Source of the DNA: Nitrospirota bacterium
GTDB lineage: Bacteria > Nitrospirota > Thermodesulfovibrionia > Thermodesulfovibrionales > BMS3Bbin05
Assembly (NCBI GenBank): GCA_020351835.1
Contig: CP070669.1
Span: 1,824,450-1,865,280 of the forward strand
Reading direction: 5' to 3'
DNA: 40,831 nt
Part shown: positions 34,348 to 40,831 of the stretch, piece by piece
How the letters are laid out: each line of letters begins with the position of its first letter
Position numbering within the stretch: the stretch's first letter is position 1
The notes under the pieces: model-generated
The model's database searches: none
What the model saw: only the letters and a program-made list of their open reading frames with translations
Told to the model about the DNA's origin: nothing
Program-made: the position numbers and the translations under genes

Positions 34348-34376
34348 AAATTAACACTTTTTAGTTGCATTGTCAA
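34348..34376 (-). promoter_or_regulatory. Promoter of the small Cys-motif gene
   Basis: On the minus strand: perfect -35 TTGACA (34376-34371), a 17-base spacer, and an extended -10, TG-T-TAATTT (TAATTT at 34353-34348). Predicted mRNA start is near 34341, about 54 bases before ATG 34287. The rest of the gap 34288-34557 is AT-rich, contains the stem-loop at 34463-34500, and has no gene that I can support. Confidence 0.65.
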
Positions 34377-34462
34377 GTAATTTATTAATTATTTAATTTA
34401 TGTATTACATATCTATATGCAGAATAATTCGAACTATGCCTACCTTATTGTTATTTCAGGCT

Positions 34463-34500
34463 TTTTAGCCAAAGGTGTGCGAGCACACCTCGGGCTAAAA
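34463..34500. repeat. Long two-part stem-loop, not a standard terminator
   Basis: Outer arms TTTTAGCC and GGCTAAAA (8 bases) enclose inner arms AGGTGTG and CACACCT (7 bases) around a CGAG tetraloop, with two-base internal loops AA and CG. The order is T-run, stem, A-run, the reverse of a bidirectional terminator. It sits 58 bases downstream of the stop of the envelope operon's last gene. It could be a transcript-end stabiliser, a REP-like unit or a protein-binding site. Confidence 0.6.
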
Positions 34501-34557
34501 TATTATTGCTGGGATCCGGCCAATCAAGTTTGGGATGAACGGGTCTATGAAATTTTC

Positions 34558-35688
34558 TTACTTCACCTTCAAATTAAGTTTGCCGGGTGATACTCCCTGG
34601 ACCTCAAGGTCGAAGCCCTTAAACTTCATTTCATCTAGTATCTCCGCAAGCCTGATCGAATCACCGTTATAAGTGATATTGAGAACAGCTGTAGGAGCAT
34701 CAAAGCTTCTCTGAAATACTTCCGACACACCTCTCAGTGCCCCTATCTCGTCCTTAACGCTCCTGAGGACGGTGAAATTGACCCCGCTAAGCACTATCTC
34801 TATTTCATTGCCCCGTATCTTTTCTTTGTTCCATTTCTTTACGATCTTCCAGAAAATATCGCTTGCTGCGCTCTTACTCGTTCTTTCCAGTGCCTTTCTC
34901 TGGGCCGAGTCTGCAACCGCATCCGTAGCTGCTTTGGACTGACTGGATATGGCATAAAGTGACGCATTATCGGTCTTAAGGGCCCTGAGCGATATGCTAG
35001 CCTTACTTGCATAAAGCTGCCCTCTGATGCTTTCGACATCACCGATCGAAGCCGTTCCAACAACCACTACCTCAGCACCTGACCTCAGGCCAATTTTGGC
35101 TGCCGCTAGCTCATCTCCCTCGGCAATCTTCCTAAGCTCGTCCTTCCTTATATTTTCAATGGCCATGGCCTGGTCGATAAGCGAGAACTCCTTTTCTACA
35201 AATATACTGCTTACGGCATGTTCTGCATGCTTAGTAGGTATTACATCCTTGCCTCTTACTTCAAGTACTATTACCATAAGACGCGGCTTATCCATTTCAT
35301 GGTATATTAGCGTGGCATCGTCTATCAAACTGCTCTTTGACACATCCGCCTCTATATCTATCAGATAATTGTTACCGCTTTGCTTCTCGCTTATTATTTC
35401 ATACCTGTGCACATAACCGTCCGCTTTAGATATTATCCTGTCCCTGACGAGATCATAGTTCTCAACGACTGATTCTGATAGCACGTGAGAACCTACCTGG
35501 TCTACTGCATTTCTTTTCGCGTCCTCAAGAGCTTCTTTCTTTGCCGCTCCCACGTCAGCCGAGTAGATCACAGCACTCCCCGAAGCCATCACCGTCTTTA
35601 TTTCGCTCTTCTTTGCCTCTGCCTGCAACACCATCACAGGAATAAGCACAAATAAGAACATAATTATAAATACTCTCTTAAACTCCAT
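34558..35688 (-). CDS. FlgT/CsgG-like secreted periplasmic protein
   Basis: A 376-residue exported protein. A signal peptide (about 1-25, hydrophobic VFIIMFLFVLIPVMVLQAEA) is followed by a LPP20/FlgT-N-like alpha-beta domain (about 30-115, VMASGSAVIYSADVGAAKKEALEDAKRNAVDQ). A CsgG/FlgT-middle-like domain (about 140-280) has SGAEVVVVGTASIG then LYASKASISLRALKTDN, and a C-terminal alpha-beta domain (about 300-376) has the pattern LSGVNFTVLRSVKDEI. FlgT stabilises flagellar outer rings in Vibrio, but no flagellar gene is here, so a flagellar role is not implied. GGAGGTGG precedes ATG 35688. It is the last gene of the envelope operon, 25 bases after the CHASE2 adenylate cyclase. Family assignment is by visual pattern only. 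Confidence 0.8.
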   Translation of the reverse strand: MEFKRVFIIMFLFVLIPVMVLQAEAKKSEIKTVMASGSAVIYSADVGAAKKEALEDAKRNAVDQVGSHVLSESVVENYDLVRDRIISKADGYVHRYEIISEKQSGNNYLIDIEADVSKSSLIDDATLIYHEMDKPRLMVIVLEVRGKDVIPTKHAEHAVSSIFVEKEFSLIDQAMAIENIRKDELRKIAEGDELAAAKIGLRSGAEVVVVGTASIGDVESIRGQLYASKASISLRALKTDNASLYAISSQSKAATDAVADSAQRKALERTSKSAASDIFWKIVKKWNKEKIRGNEIEIVLSGVNFTVLRSVKDEIGALRGVSEVFQRSFDAPTAVLNITYNGDSIRLAEILDEMKFKGFDLEVQGVSPGKLNLKVK

Positions 35689-35713
35689 CTTCCACCTCCA
35701 TTACATATATTGG

Positions 35714-37819
35714 TTATTTGGTAGTCATCTCAAAAACGCCATCCCACTTATCTGTTGGCGGTGATTCAATAAGCTCCCGGCATCGTCTCACGTACAGAGC
35801 GGATGGTCCGTCATCAGGTTCAATTAAAAGAACATCTTGGAACAGGTCCAGAGCATTCACCCAGTCCCTTTCTCTATATGCTTTAATAGCTTCGCCATAT
35901 TTTTCAAGGAATACCGGTCTTTCTTCAGATGATTTAGATATAAGCTCATATATCCTTACTGGCTGGTGTTTCCCTATTACCCTGACAAGGTCAAGCTCTC
36001 TGAAATTGAAATCACTACTTGCGGCTTCCATAGTGTACTCACTAACGATGATCTTAGTGCTATAGATCTTGTTAAGGGACTCGAGCCTTGAACCAAGATT
36101 TACGCCATCTCCCATCACCGTATAATCAAATATCATTTCCGAACCCATATTGCCTACTACCATAGTACCTGTATTGATGCCGATACCAACTTCTATTATC
36201 GGTTTACCTTCTTTTCGCCATTTCCCATGAAGAGATACCAGCTGACGTATCATATCGAGGGCTGTCGCGCAAGCCATGGACGCATGACGGGTCATCTCTA
36301 CCGGGGCACCGTAGAATGCCATTATGGCATCTCCCATATATTTATCCAGCACCCCATTATGCTCGAATATTACCTTTGTCATTGCTGTGTGAAATTCGTT
36401 CAGCAGTTCTACAACATCGGAAGGGTCCATTTTTTCAGATATTGCCGTAAAATCCCTCGCATCAATAAAAAGAACGGAGATATCCTCCTTGTTACCACCC
36501 AGTTTCATTAGTGCCGGGTCCTCGAGAAGCTTCTCAATTACCTGAGGTGAAACATAATGTCCAAAGGCCTGGCGGATCCTAACCTTATCTCTAAGAGCTT
36601 GCATCCTGTGATAAGCCACACCTCCGAAATAGGTGAGCAGTACTATCCCCTCATATGACACTATCTCAATAAAATAGTCGAACTTAATGAAAACAAGATA
36701 TGATATCATCCCTGTAGCAGTGAACAGGACCACGCATAGCAGGAACGCTACAACAGGCCTTATGTTAAGGACCACAAACAGAACGGTCGTGATAATGCTT
36801 ATCACTATCATAAACCCGACTATTCTGGCCCTGCCCGGCGTCCTTATATAGTTCTGCTCAAGTATAGTGTTAATTGCATGAGCATATACCTCTACTCCGG
36901 GCATACCCATCCCGGACTGTTTTATGATCTCCTTCGTTTCGAACTTAACTACTTCAGAGCTCTTTGTCCTGAACGGGGTCAGAAATGAGTCATGATATGC
37001 CGGATGAACATTCCCTATCAGTATCACTTTATCTTTTACCTTCTTATTATCGAAATTGCCGGTCATCACATCACTGAACGAGACCTGATCGAAAGCGCCT
37101 GGCGGCCCCACATAGTTCACAAGCATCTTTCCCTCAGGATAAGGTATCTCTATGCTGCCCATTTTAAAGACATCCGTGGCACCAAGGTCTATTTCAGGGA
37201 TCTCGTCAGGATATATGATCAGTCTCGCTGTCTCTACAGCAAGGGAGAGGACAGGTTCAAGATGACCTGTTACCTCGTCCACTTCAAGGCTCACAAGAGG
37301 TATCCTGCGCAATATGTTATCCTTGTCAACAAGATGGTTTATAAATCCCTCCCCTACCTCTCCATCTCTGAACTTCTCTAGCGGAACTACCTGATGTCCC
37401 TGGGTTATATACCTCGAAAGTACGACGTTTCCGGAATCATAAATAGCCCTTGCCAGAACATTATCTTCTCCATCAGCATTAAATCCCGGCTTTGACAGGT
37501 CCATGTCCATAACGATAAGGTCAGCACCGGCAGCTGTTAGGTTCTGCAGTGCTTTAGCATAATAGGTGCGAGGCCACTGACTTATTTTTCGGTTAAGGTA
37601 TCTAACGCTCTTTTCATCTATGGTTACTATCAGGATGGAATCATTAGTGACCAGCTCGCCTCTCAAACTAAACCTGAGGTCACGTGACATTAGCTCCAGG
37701 CGTTCAAGGGTACCTGACTGATTCAGGACCAGCACAAACGTTAACACGACCGCACCAATGATAAGGCCGGCAATGTATCTCTTCTCTAGCAATGCTACTA
37801 ACCTTTCAGTGATAATCAT
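35714..37819 (-). CDS. CHASE2-domain adenylate cyclase (class III)
   Basis: Membrane cyclase of 701 residues. TM1 is about 15-33; a periplasmic CHASE2 sensor covers about 40-330 (SILIVTIDEKSVRYL opening, KDKVILIGN closing); three hydrophobic segments lie about 338-410; the cyclase domain is about 440-610; a TPR-like tail (YGEAIKAYRERDWVNALDLF) follows. Catalytic residues are complete: metal Asp453 in FIDARDFTAISE and Asp497 in DKYMGDAIMAF, exactly 44 apart; Lys493 and the Asp of FDYTVMGDG specify ATP; NLGSRLE holds the transition-state Asn/Arg. The product should be cyclic AMP. ATG 37819 overlaps the LPP20-like gene (ATGA), so sensor and periplasmic protein are coupled. The same CHASE2 layout is found in the Ser/Thr kinase at 30977. 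Confidence 0.95.
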   Translation of the reverse strand: MIITERLVALLEKRYIAGLIIGAVVLTFVLVLNQSGTLERLELMSRDLRFSLRGELVTNDSILIVTIDEKSVRYLNRKISQWPRTYYAKALQNLTAAGADLIVMDMDLSKPGFNADGEDNVLARAIYDSGNVVLSRYITQGHQVVPLEKFRDGEVGEGFINHLVDKDNILRRIPLVSLEVDEVTGHLEPVLSLAVETARLIIYPDEIPEIDLGATDVFKMGSIEIPYPEGKMLVNYVGPPGAFDQVSFSDVMTGNFDNKKVKDKVILIGNVHPAYHDSFLTPFRTKSSEVVKFETKEIIKQSGMGMPGVEVYAHAINTILEQNYIRTPGRARIVGFMIVISIITTVLFVVLNIRPVVAFLLCVVLFTATGMISYLVFIKFDYFIEIVSYEGIVLLTYFGGVAYHRMQALRDKVRIRQAFGHYVSPQVIEKLLEDPALMKLGGNKEDISVLFIDARDFTAISEKMDPSDVVELLNEFHTAMTKVIFEHNGVLDKYMGDAIMAFYGAPVEMTRHASMACATALDMIRQLVSLHGKWRKEGKPIIEVGIGINTGTMVVGNMGSEMIFDYTVMGDGVNLGSRLESLNKIYSTKIIVSEYTMEAASSDFNFRELDLVRVIGKHQPVRIYELISKSSEERPVFLEKYGEAIKAYRERDWVNALDLFQDVLLIEPDDGPSALYVRRCRELIESPPTDKWDGVFEMTTK

Positions 37820-39183
37820 CTTAAGCGTTCGTAATGCGCTATCAGAGGATTGAGCGGGCTATCTATACTTCCCTCAGTACCACCTATGGATGAGTCAGTA
37901 ATAATTATAACCCTGCTCTCCTTGAACAGTTTTGACAGATCTTTGTCCGATTCGATCTTTTTTGCATCAGAACCGCTTATTACTACATTAGCCTTTAATG
38001 GTCCGTCACTCCTTACACCTTTGACCTTCAGCGGATTGTTTCCCTGGCGTCTTTTTCGCCTCTTCTTATTTTCATGGTTTTCAGCAACTAATGGACCGCC
38101 TGATGGCATGAAGGTCTCATCGCTGGACGCAAGAAGAGCGTACTCTGTAGATATCGCGTTTATATACAATGGATTAAGACCGACCCTTTCCGTATTCGTT
38201 TCAGGAACACCGGTGGTATAACCGACGACCCCTCGTTTTATAAATGATGCCTCATCCACCATCTCGACCGAATAAATCTGCCTTCCTGTATTATCCAAAA
38301 CCATTGGGAACAGGGCTGTTCTCAGGCCCGTGCCCCTTGCATCTATCACGATTCCGGTTATCCCTTCATCAGCTTTGTCACTCCCTCTCCCGGGCATAAC
38401 CTTTTTCTTCTTTACAACCTTGCTATATATCTCTACCCCCAGTCCCTTGATACCTGTAAGCGGGACCTTTATATTTACCCTGTATGGCCTATTGGCTTCC
38501 TCGCTTTCGATAGATGCCGACCTGACAATGCCCTCTATTCTGTAGAACAGCTCCTTATCTTTACTGAGAAGCCCCTTCAACTGTTCCTCTGCATCCACTC
38601 TTATGCCATTTATCATTTCCAGGGCATTAGCCTGTGCGTCAATTACGGCCGCCCTCCTGGCCAATAGTTCAGCTTCCTTCCCTTCCTTGTCCGAGGGCCA
38701 CTCTCCAACCCCGTATGATATCAAGAACCCGTCCTGCCAGTTGATGGTTCCATTGGGAAATTCCTCAACAAGCGGCTTTAATCCGGTATATACCTCTCTA
38801 TCATCCTCTGTAAGAGAATATTTTTCTATCAGCTCAGAAGGGATCTCAACGAATGAACGTATGTATACAAAGTACGCCCCATCCTTTTCTCCTTCGCTCA
38901 ATATATCATAAGAAAGTGTTCCTTCAAGATCTGACCTGACCTCTCTTATATTGGGTATCATCTTTACTGATACGGAAGCTCCCAGGCCTTTCTCTATTGC
39001 ATCTCTTTTAGCCAATATCAGAGCCACTCTTTTTGCCACTGAAACGGTAGTCTTCACAGGAGCTATCCCCTCCCCCACTATCTCGACACGCACGGTCTCC
39101 TCAGCTGATCCAATAGACGGTGTTTGAAAAAAGGCAAAGAACATTAAAAGCAAGCTTGCCACAAAAGAGTTATTAAGTTTCAT
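37816..39183 (-). CDS. LPP20/FlgT-like secreted protein with basic linker
   Basis: A 455-residue exported protein starting at ATG 39183, preceded by GGAGGG. Signal peptide about 1-28 (SFVASLLLMFFAFFQTPSIGSA). Two related alpha-beta domains are suggested: an N-terminal one (VEIVGEGIAPVKTTVSVAKR...AKRDAIEKGLG) and a second (about 150-250) with LARRAAVIDAQANALEMING, the helix pattern of LPP20-type domains. The next part, GITGIVIDARGTGLRTALFP, resembles the domain that follows LPP20 in large uncharacterised envelope proteins. A strikingly basic stretch, NKKRRKRRQG, lies near residue 370. The C-terminus (KANVVISGSDAKKIESD) may be another small domain. The frame continues 15 codons upstream of ATG 39183, but without signal character. 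It is coupled to the CHASE2 cyclase by a four-base overlap. Confidence 0.8.
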   Translation of the reverse strand: MKLNNSFVASLLLMFFAFFQTPSIGSAEETVRVEIVGEGIAPVKTTVSVAKRVALILAKRDAIEKGLGASVSVKMIPNIREVRSDLEGTLSYDILSEGEKDGAYFVYIRSFVEIPSELIEKYSLTEDDREVYTGLKPLVEEFPNGTINWQDGFLISYGVGEWPSDKEGKEAELLARRAAVIDAQANALEMINGIRVDAEEQLKGLLSKDKELFYRIEGIVRSASIESEEANRPYRVNIKVPLTGIKGLGVEIYSKVVKKKKVMPGRGSDKADEGITGIVIDARGTGLRTALFPMVLDNTGRQIYSVEMVDEASFIKRGVVGYTTGVPETNTERVGLNPLYINAISTEYALLASSDETFMPSGGPLVAENHENKKRRKRRQGNNPLKVKGVRSDGPLKANVVISGSDAKKIESDKDLSKLFKESRVIIITDSSIGGTEGSIDSPLNPLIAHYERLR

Positions 39184-39205
39184 AAAGAACCCTCCAGAAC
39201 AGGTC

Positions 39206-40039
39206 TTAGAACGTATAAAAAACGGCAAGTGTAACGCCGTGAGTAATATCCCTCGAGGTTATAGCCTCTGTCCGTCCCGGTGCACGACCCGTGAACTCGA
39301 ACATCTGATACCGGTAGCCTAGCTGTACAAGCACGTTCTCGATAGCCTGGTACGTAACATTAATCTCTGTATTGAAACCCAGCTGACCCTGCGGAAGGAT
39401 ATCCTCCGTAACACCGTTCTCATTGGTTATTTTCATATCCATCATAGGGTATGATATGCCGGCCTGTCCGCTAAGAACGACCTTATCCATGACGGGATAT
39501 GCTGCTCCAACACCAAACGTCGGAACATGTGCATGGGCATCAACTATATACCTGTCCACCTGAGTCCCCATCAGCGTATATGTCATATCAAGTTTCAGCT
39601 CCATCTGCTGATATTTATATCCGAAAAATGCCTTGAACATCCCGTTCAAAGCATAGCTGACAGCAAGGTCATAGTCTTGTCGGTCAAGTCTGGCGGTCCC
39701 TCTGGGGTTCATGGCCCCGGCTGTCCCCGCCCAGTCCTGATCAAAGCTGCTCAATACCATAGGGGCGAAACTCACCGATAGTTTTCCGTCATCAGTTCTG
39801 TATCCTAACAGGGGGCCAACCATATATCCACTGCCGATGTCTCTTTTTGCCTCGAATTGCACCCTGTTAACCAGGAATGCAACAGCAATGTCCTTTTCAA
39901 GCCAGTCCAGAATACCCGAATCCCAGAAAGAGTAATATCCCTTTACCCCGACAAAATAGTCACCGGCATCTGAATTCAACGGGAGGACAATGATAAGCGC
40001 AATAAGAACAATGAATAACACAAGTATGAACCTTCTCAT
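39206..40039 (-). CDS. Small outer-membrane beta-barrel protein
   Basis: A 277-residue exported protein. Signal peptide about 1-25 (MRRFILVLFIVLIALIIVLP...SDAGD). The mature part has alternating hydrophobic/polar strands ending in aromatic residues (YFVGVKGYYSFW, GYMVGPLLGYR, MFKAFFGYKYQQM, VLVQLGYRYQMFEF), closing with GVTLAVFYTF, whose terminal Phe is the usual outer-membrane insertion signal. Eight to twelve strands are likely; no OmpA peptidoglycan domain follows. AAGGAG precedes ATG 40039; a GTG at 40054 contains that ribosome site and is less likely. It lies 52 bases after the CsgG-like lipoprotein and 22 before the LPP20-like gene. Function unknown; a structural or porin role is possible. 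Confidence 0.8.
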   Translation of the reverse strand: MRRFILVLFIVLIALIIVLPLNSDAGDYFVGVKGYYSFWDSGILDWLEKDIAVAFLVNRVQFEAKRDIGSGYMVGPLLGYRTDDGKLSVSFAPMVLSSFDQDWAGTAGAMNPRGTARLDRQDYDLAVSYALNGMFKAFFGYKYQQMELKLDMTYTLMGTQVDRYIVDAHAHVPTFGVGAAYPVMDKVVLSGQAGISYPMMDMKITNENGVTEDILPQGQLGFNTEINVTYQAIENVLVQLGYRYQMFEFTGRAPGRTEAITSRDITHGVTLAVFYTF

Positions 40040-40091
40040 AGACTGCTCCTTCACGATCTTGTATTTATATCAATACTATGCAACTCCATTA

Positions 40092-40831
40092 CTACAGGGT
40101 CATAGGCAAAGCCATAGCAAGGCTCGCAAGGTTATTCCTGGCCCTCTCATACCCCGGATCATAATTTAGTGCCGCTTCAAAATTTGACCTTGCTTTATCT
40201 ATCAGGTCCTTTGCGAGATCCTTCTTCCCCTTGGCCTTAAGGTCTTCAGCCTCATGAAGTACCATCTCACCGGCATAATTGCTTAGGGAAGCATAAAGTG
40301 ATGTTGTCTCGATATTCTTTTCTATTTCATCTCTCTCTGAATCCGTAAGAGTTGCCCCCAGGTACTCTGTCATCTTTATGACGAGTTGCTTTTCCAGTTC
40401 AAAGAACCGGTCAAGCCTTCCGGTGACGGATGATGCACCAAGAAGTGCACCGCTTTCAACGGAGTATATTTTAGCTTCCATAACAAGTTTACCGTTCATG
40501 ACCATATAAGCGCCTGCAAGCGTGAAGCGTGCAGCTACGATCTTTCCCATCTCTACGGCATCGTCCTCTTCTACAAGTCCTAGATGTTGTATCTTCTGTT
40601 GCTCCAGGATATCCTCGAGCCTTTCCCAGCTTATGATATTGAACAACCCGATGGATTCGAGATCGGTCATTATCATCGATGGTATCCCGAACTGCCATGG
40701 GTCGTATTCTGATGCGACCGATTTGGCAGTGGTATTTTTAAAGTTAAGGACCATAAGAGCGACTCGCTCTTCCCGAGGAATATCCCTGAGAACCTTTCCG
40801 CTGGAAGTCGTACCTGTGCTCTTACAACCTG
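40092..40831 (-). CDS. CsgG-like lipoprotein with C-terminal TPR, N-terminus beyond window
   Basis: The frame is open to the window edge. Its first visible residues, GCKSTGTTSSGK, are a lipobox-type GC (Cys codon at 40824-40826), so only the signal peptide is missing and the ATG at 40754 is internal. The CsgG-type core follows: VALMVLNFKNTT, PSMIMTDLES, ISWERLEDILEQQK and VEMGKIVAARFTLAGAYMV, matching proteins whose fold resembles the curli secretion pore subunit. A linker leads to a TPR-like helix pair (ARSNFEAALNYDPGYERARNNLA) at the C-terminus. CsgG relatives without curli genes are common and mostly uncharacterised; whether this one forms a pore is unknown. It is the first visible gene of the operon with the barrel, LPP20-like, cyclase and FlgT-like genes. 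Confidence 0.82.
   Translation of the reverse strand, partial: GCKSTGTTSSGKVLRDIPREERVALMVLNFKNTTAKSVASEYDPWQFGIPSMIMTDLESIGLFNIISWERLEDILEQQKIQHLGLVEEDDAVEMGKIVAARFTLAGAYMVMNGKLVMEAKIYSVESGALLGASSVTGRLDRFFELEKQLVIKMTEYLGATLTDSERDEIEKNIETTSLYASLSNYAGEMVLHEAEDLKAKGKKDLAKDLIDKARSNFEAALNYDPGYERARNNLASLAMALPMTL

Noticed and set aside
34558-35688. Flagellar FlgT function for this protein
   Set aside because: The fold pattern is similar, but no flagellar gene is in the window and the operon partners are not flagellar.
40092-40831. Curli secretion system from the CsgG-like lipoprotein
   Set aside because: No CsgA/CsgB repeats, CsgE, CsgF or CsgD are present in the visible operon.

Overview
The window is a 41 kb chromosomal stretch from a diderm bacterium. 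I see no insertion sequence, integrase, phage gene, CRISPR array, rRNA or tRNA. Genes are tightly packed (many ATGA-type overlaps, 2-3 base gaps, two convergent pairs sharing stop-codon bases) and rich in ATA and AGG codons. Outer-membrane genes (two beta barrels, TamB, a lipoprotein), a 2-oxoacid:ferredoxin-type oxidoreductase, quinone prenylation genes and many sensors suggest a motile, largely anaerobic bacterium. Gene content and PAS/GAF subtypes fit Nitrospirota (Thermodesulfovibrio-like) or a Desulfobacterota lineage. That placement is inference; I cannot run a phylogeny.

Layout. (1) 1-9108, plus strand: an operon of galT (5' end cut by the window), glgA, a 1394-residue multi-sensor histidine kinase, a single-domain response regulator, an RlmD/TrmA-type RNA methyltransferase, an unrecognised ORF and ubiX. 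(2) 9105-10987: a small minus-strand zinc-ribbon gene diverges from gph across a Crp/Fnr-like dyad; a CDF zinc exporter follows gph. (3) 11135-16403, plus strand: a chemotaxis transducer with an unusual hairpin tip, a PAS-GAF-GGDEF diguanylate cyclase, then beta and gamma subunits of a 2-oxoacid:acceptor oxidoreductase without an adjacent alpha subunit, and a short ArgA-type acetyltransferase. (4) 16400-25980, minus strand: glnD, tamB, an Omp85 protein with seven POTRA-like repeats, and a SurA-like protein without a PPIase domain. (5) 26180-30748, minus strand: purC, ubiA/mqnP-type, trkA, trkH. (6) 30977-33535, plus strand: a CHASE2-TPR-Ser/Thr kinase, convergent with an FHA-domain gene; next to it is a small Cys-motif gene. 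(7) 34558-40831, minus strand: an operon running off the window, encoding a CsgG-like lipoprotein, a small outer-membrane barrel, an LPP20-like periplasmic protein, a CHASE2 adenylate cyclase and a FlgT/CsgG-like periplasmic protein.

Regions 6 and 7 are the best candidates for an undescribed system. Two enzymes with related CHASE2 sensors (one Ser/Thr kinase, one adenylate cyclase) sit beside an FHA reader and four envelope proteins, three of which share CsgG/FlgT/LPP20-type folds. Regulatory signals readable by eye include several TATAAT boxes. Three of these lie only 6-7 bases before a start codon and suggest leaderless mRNAs. There are also a textbook hairpin terminator at 33964-33990 and an unexplained 38-base stem-loop at 34463-34500.
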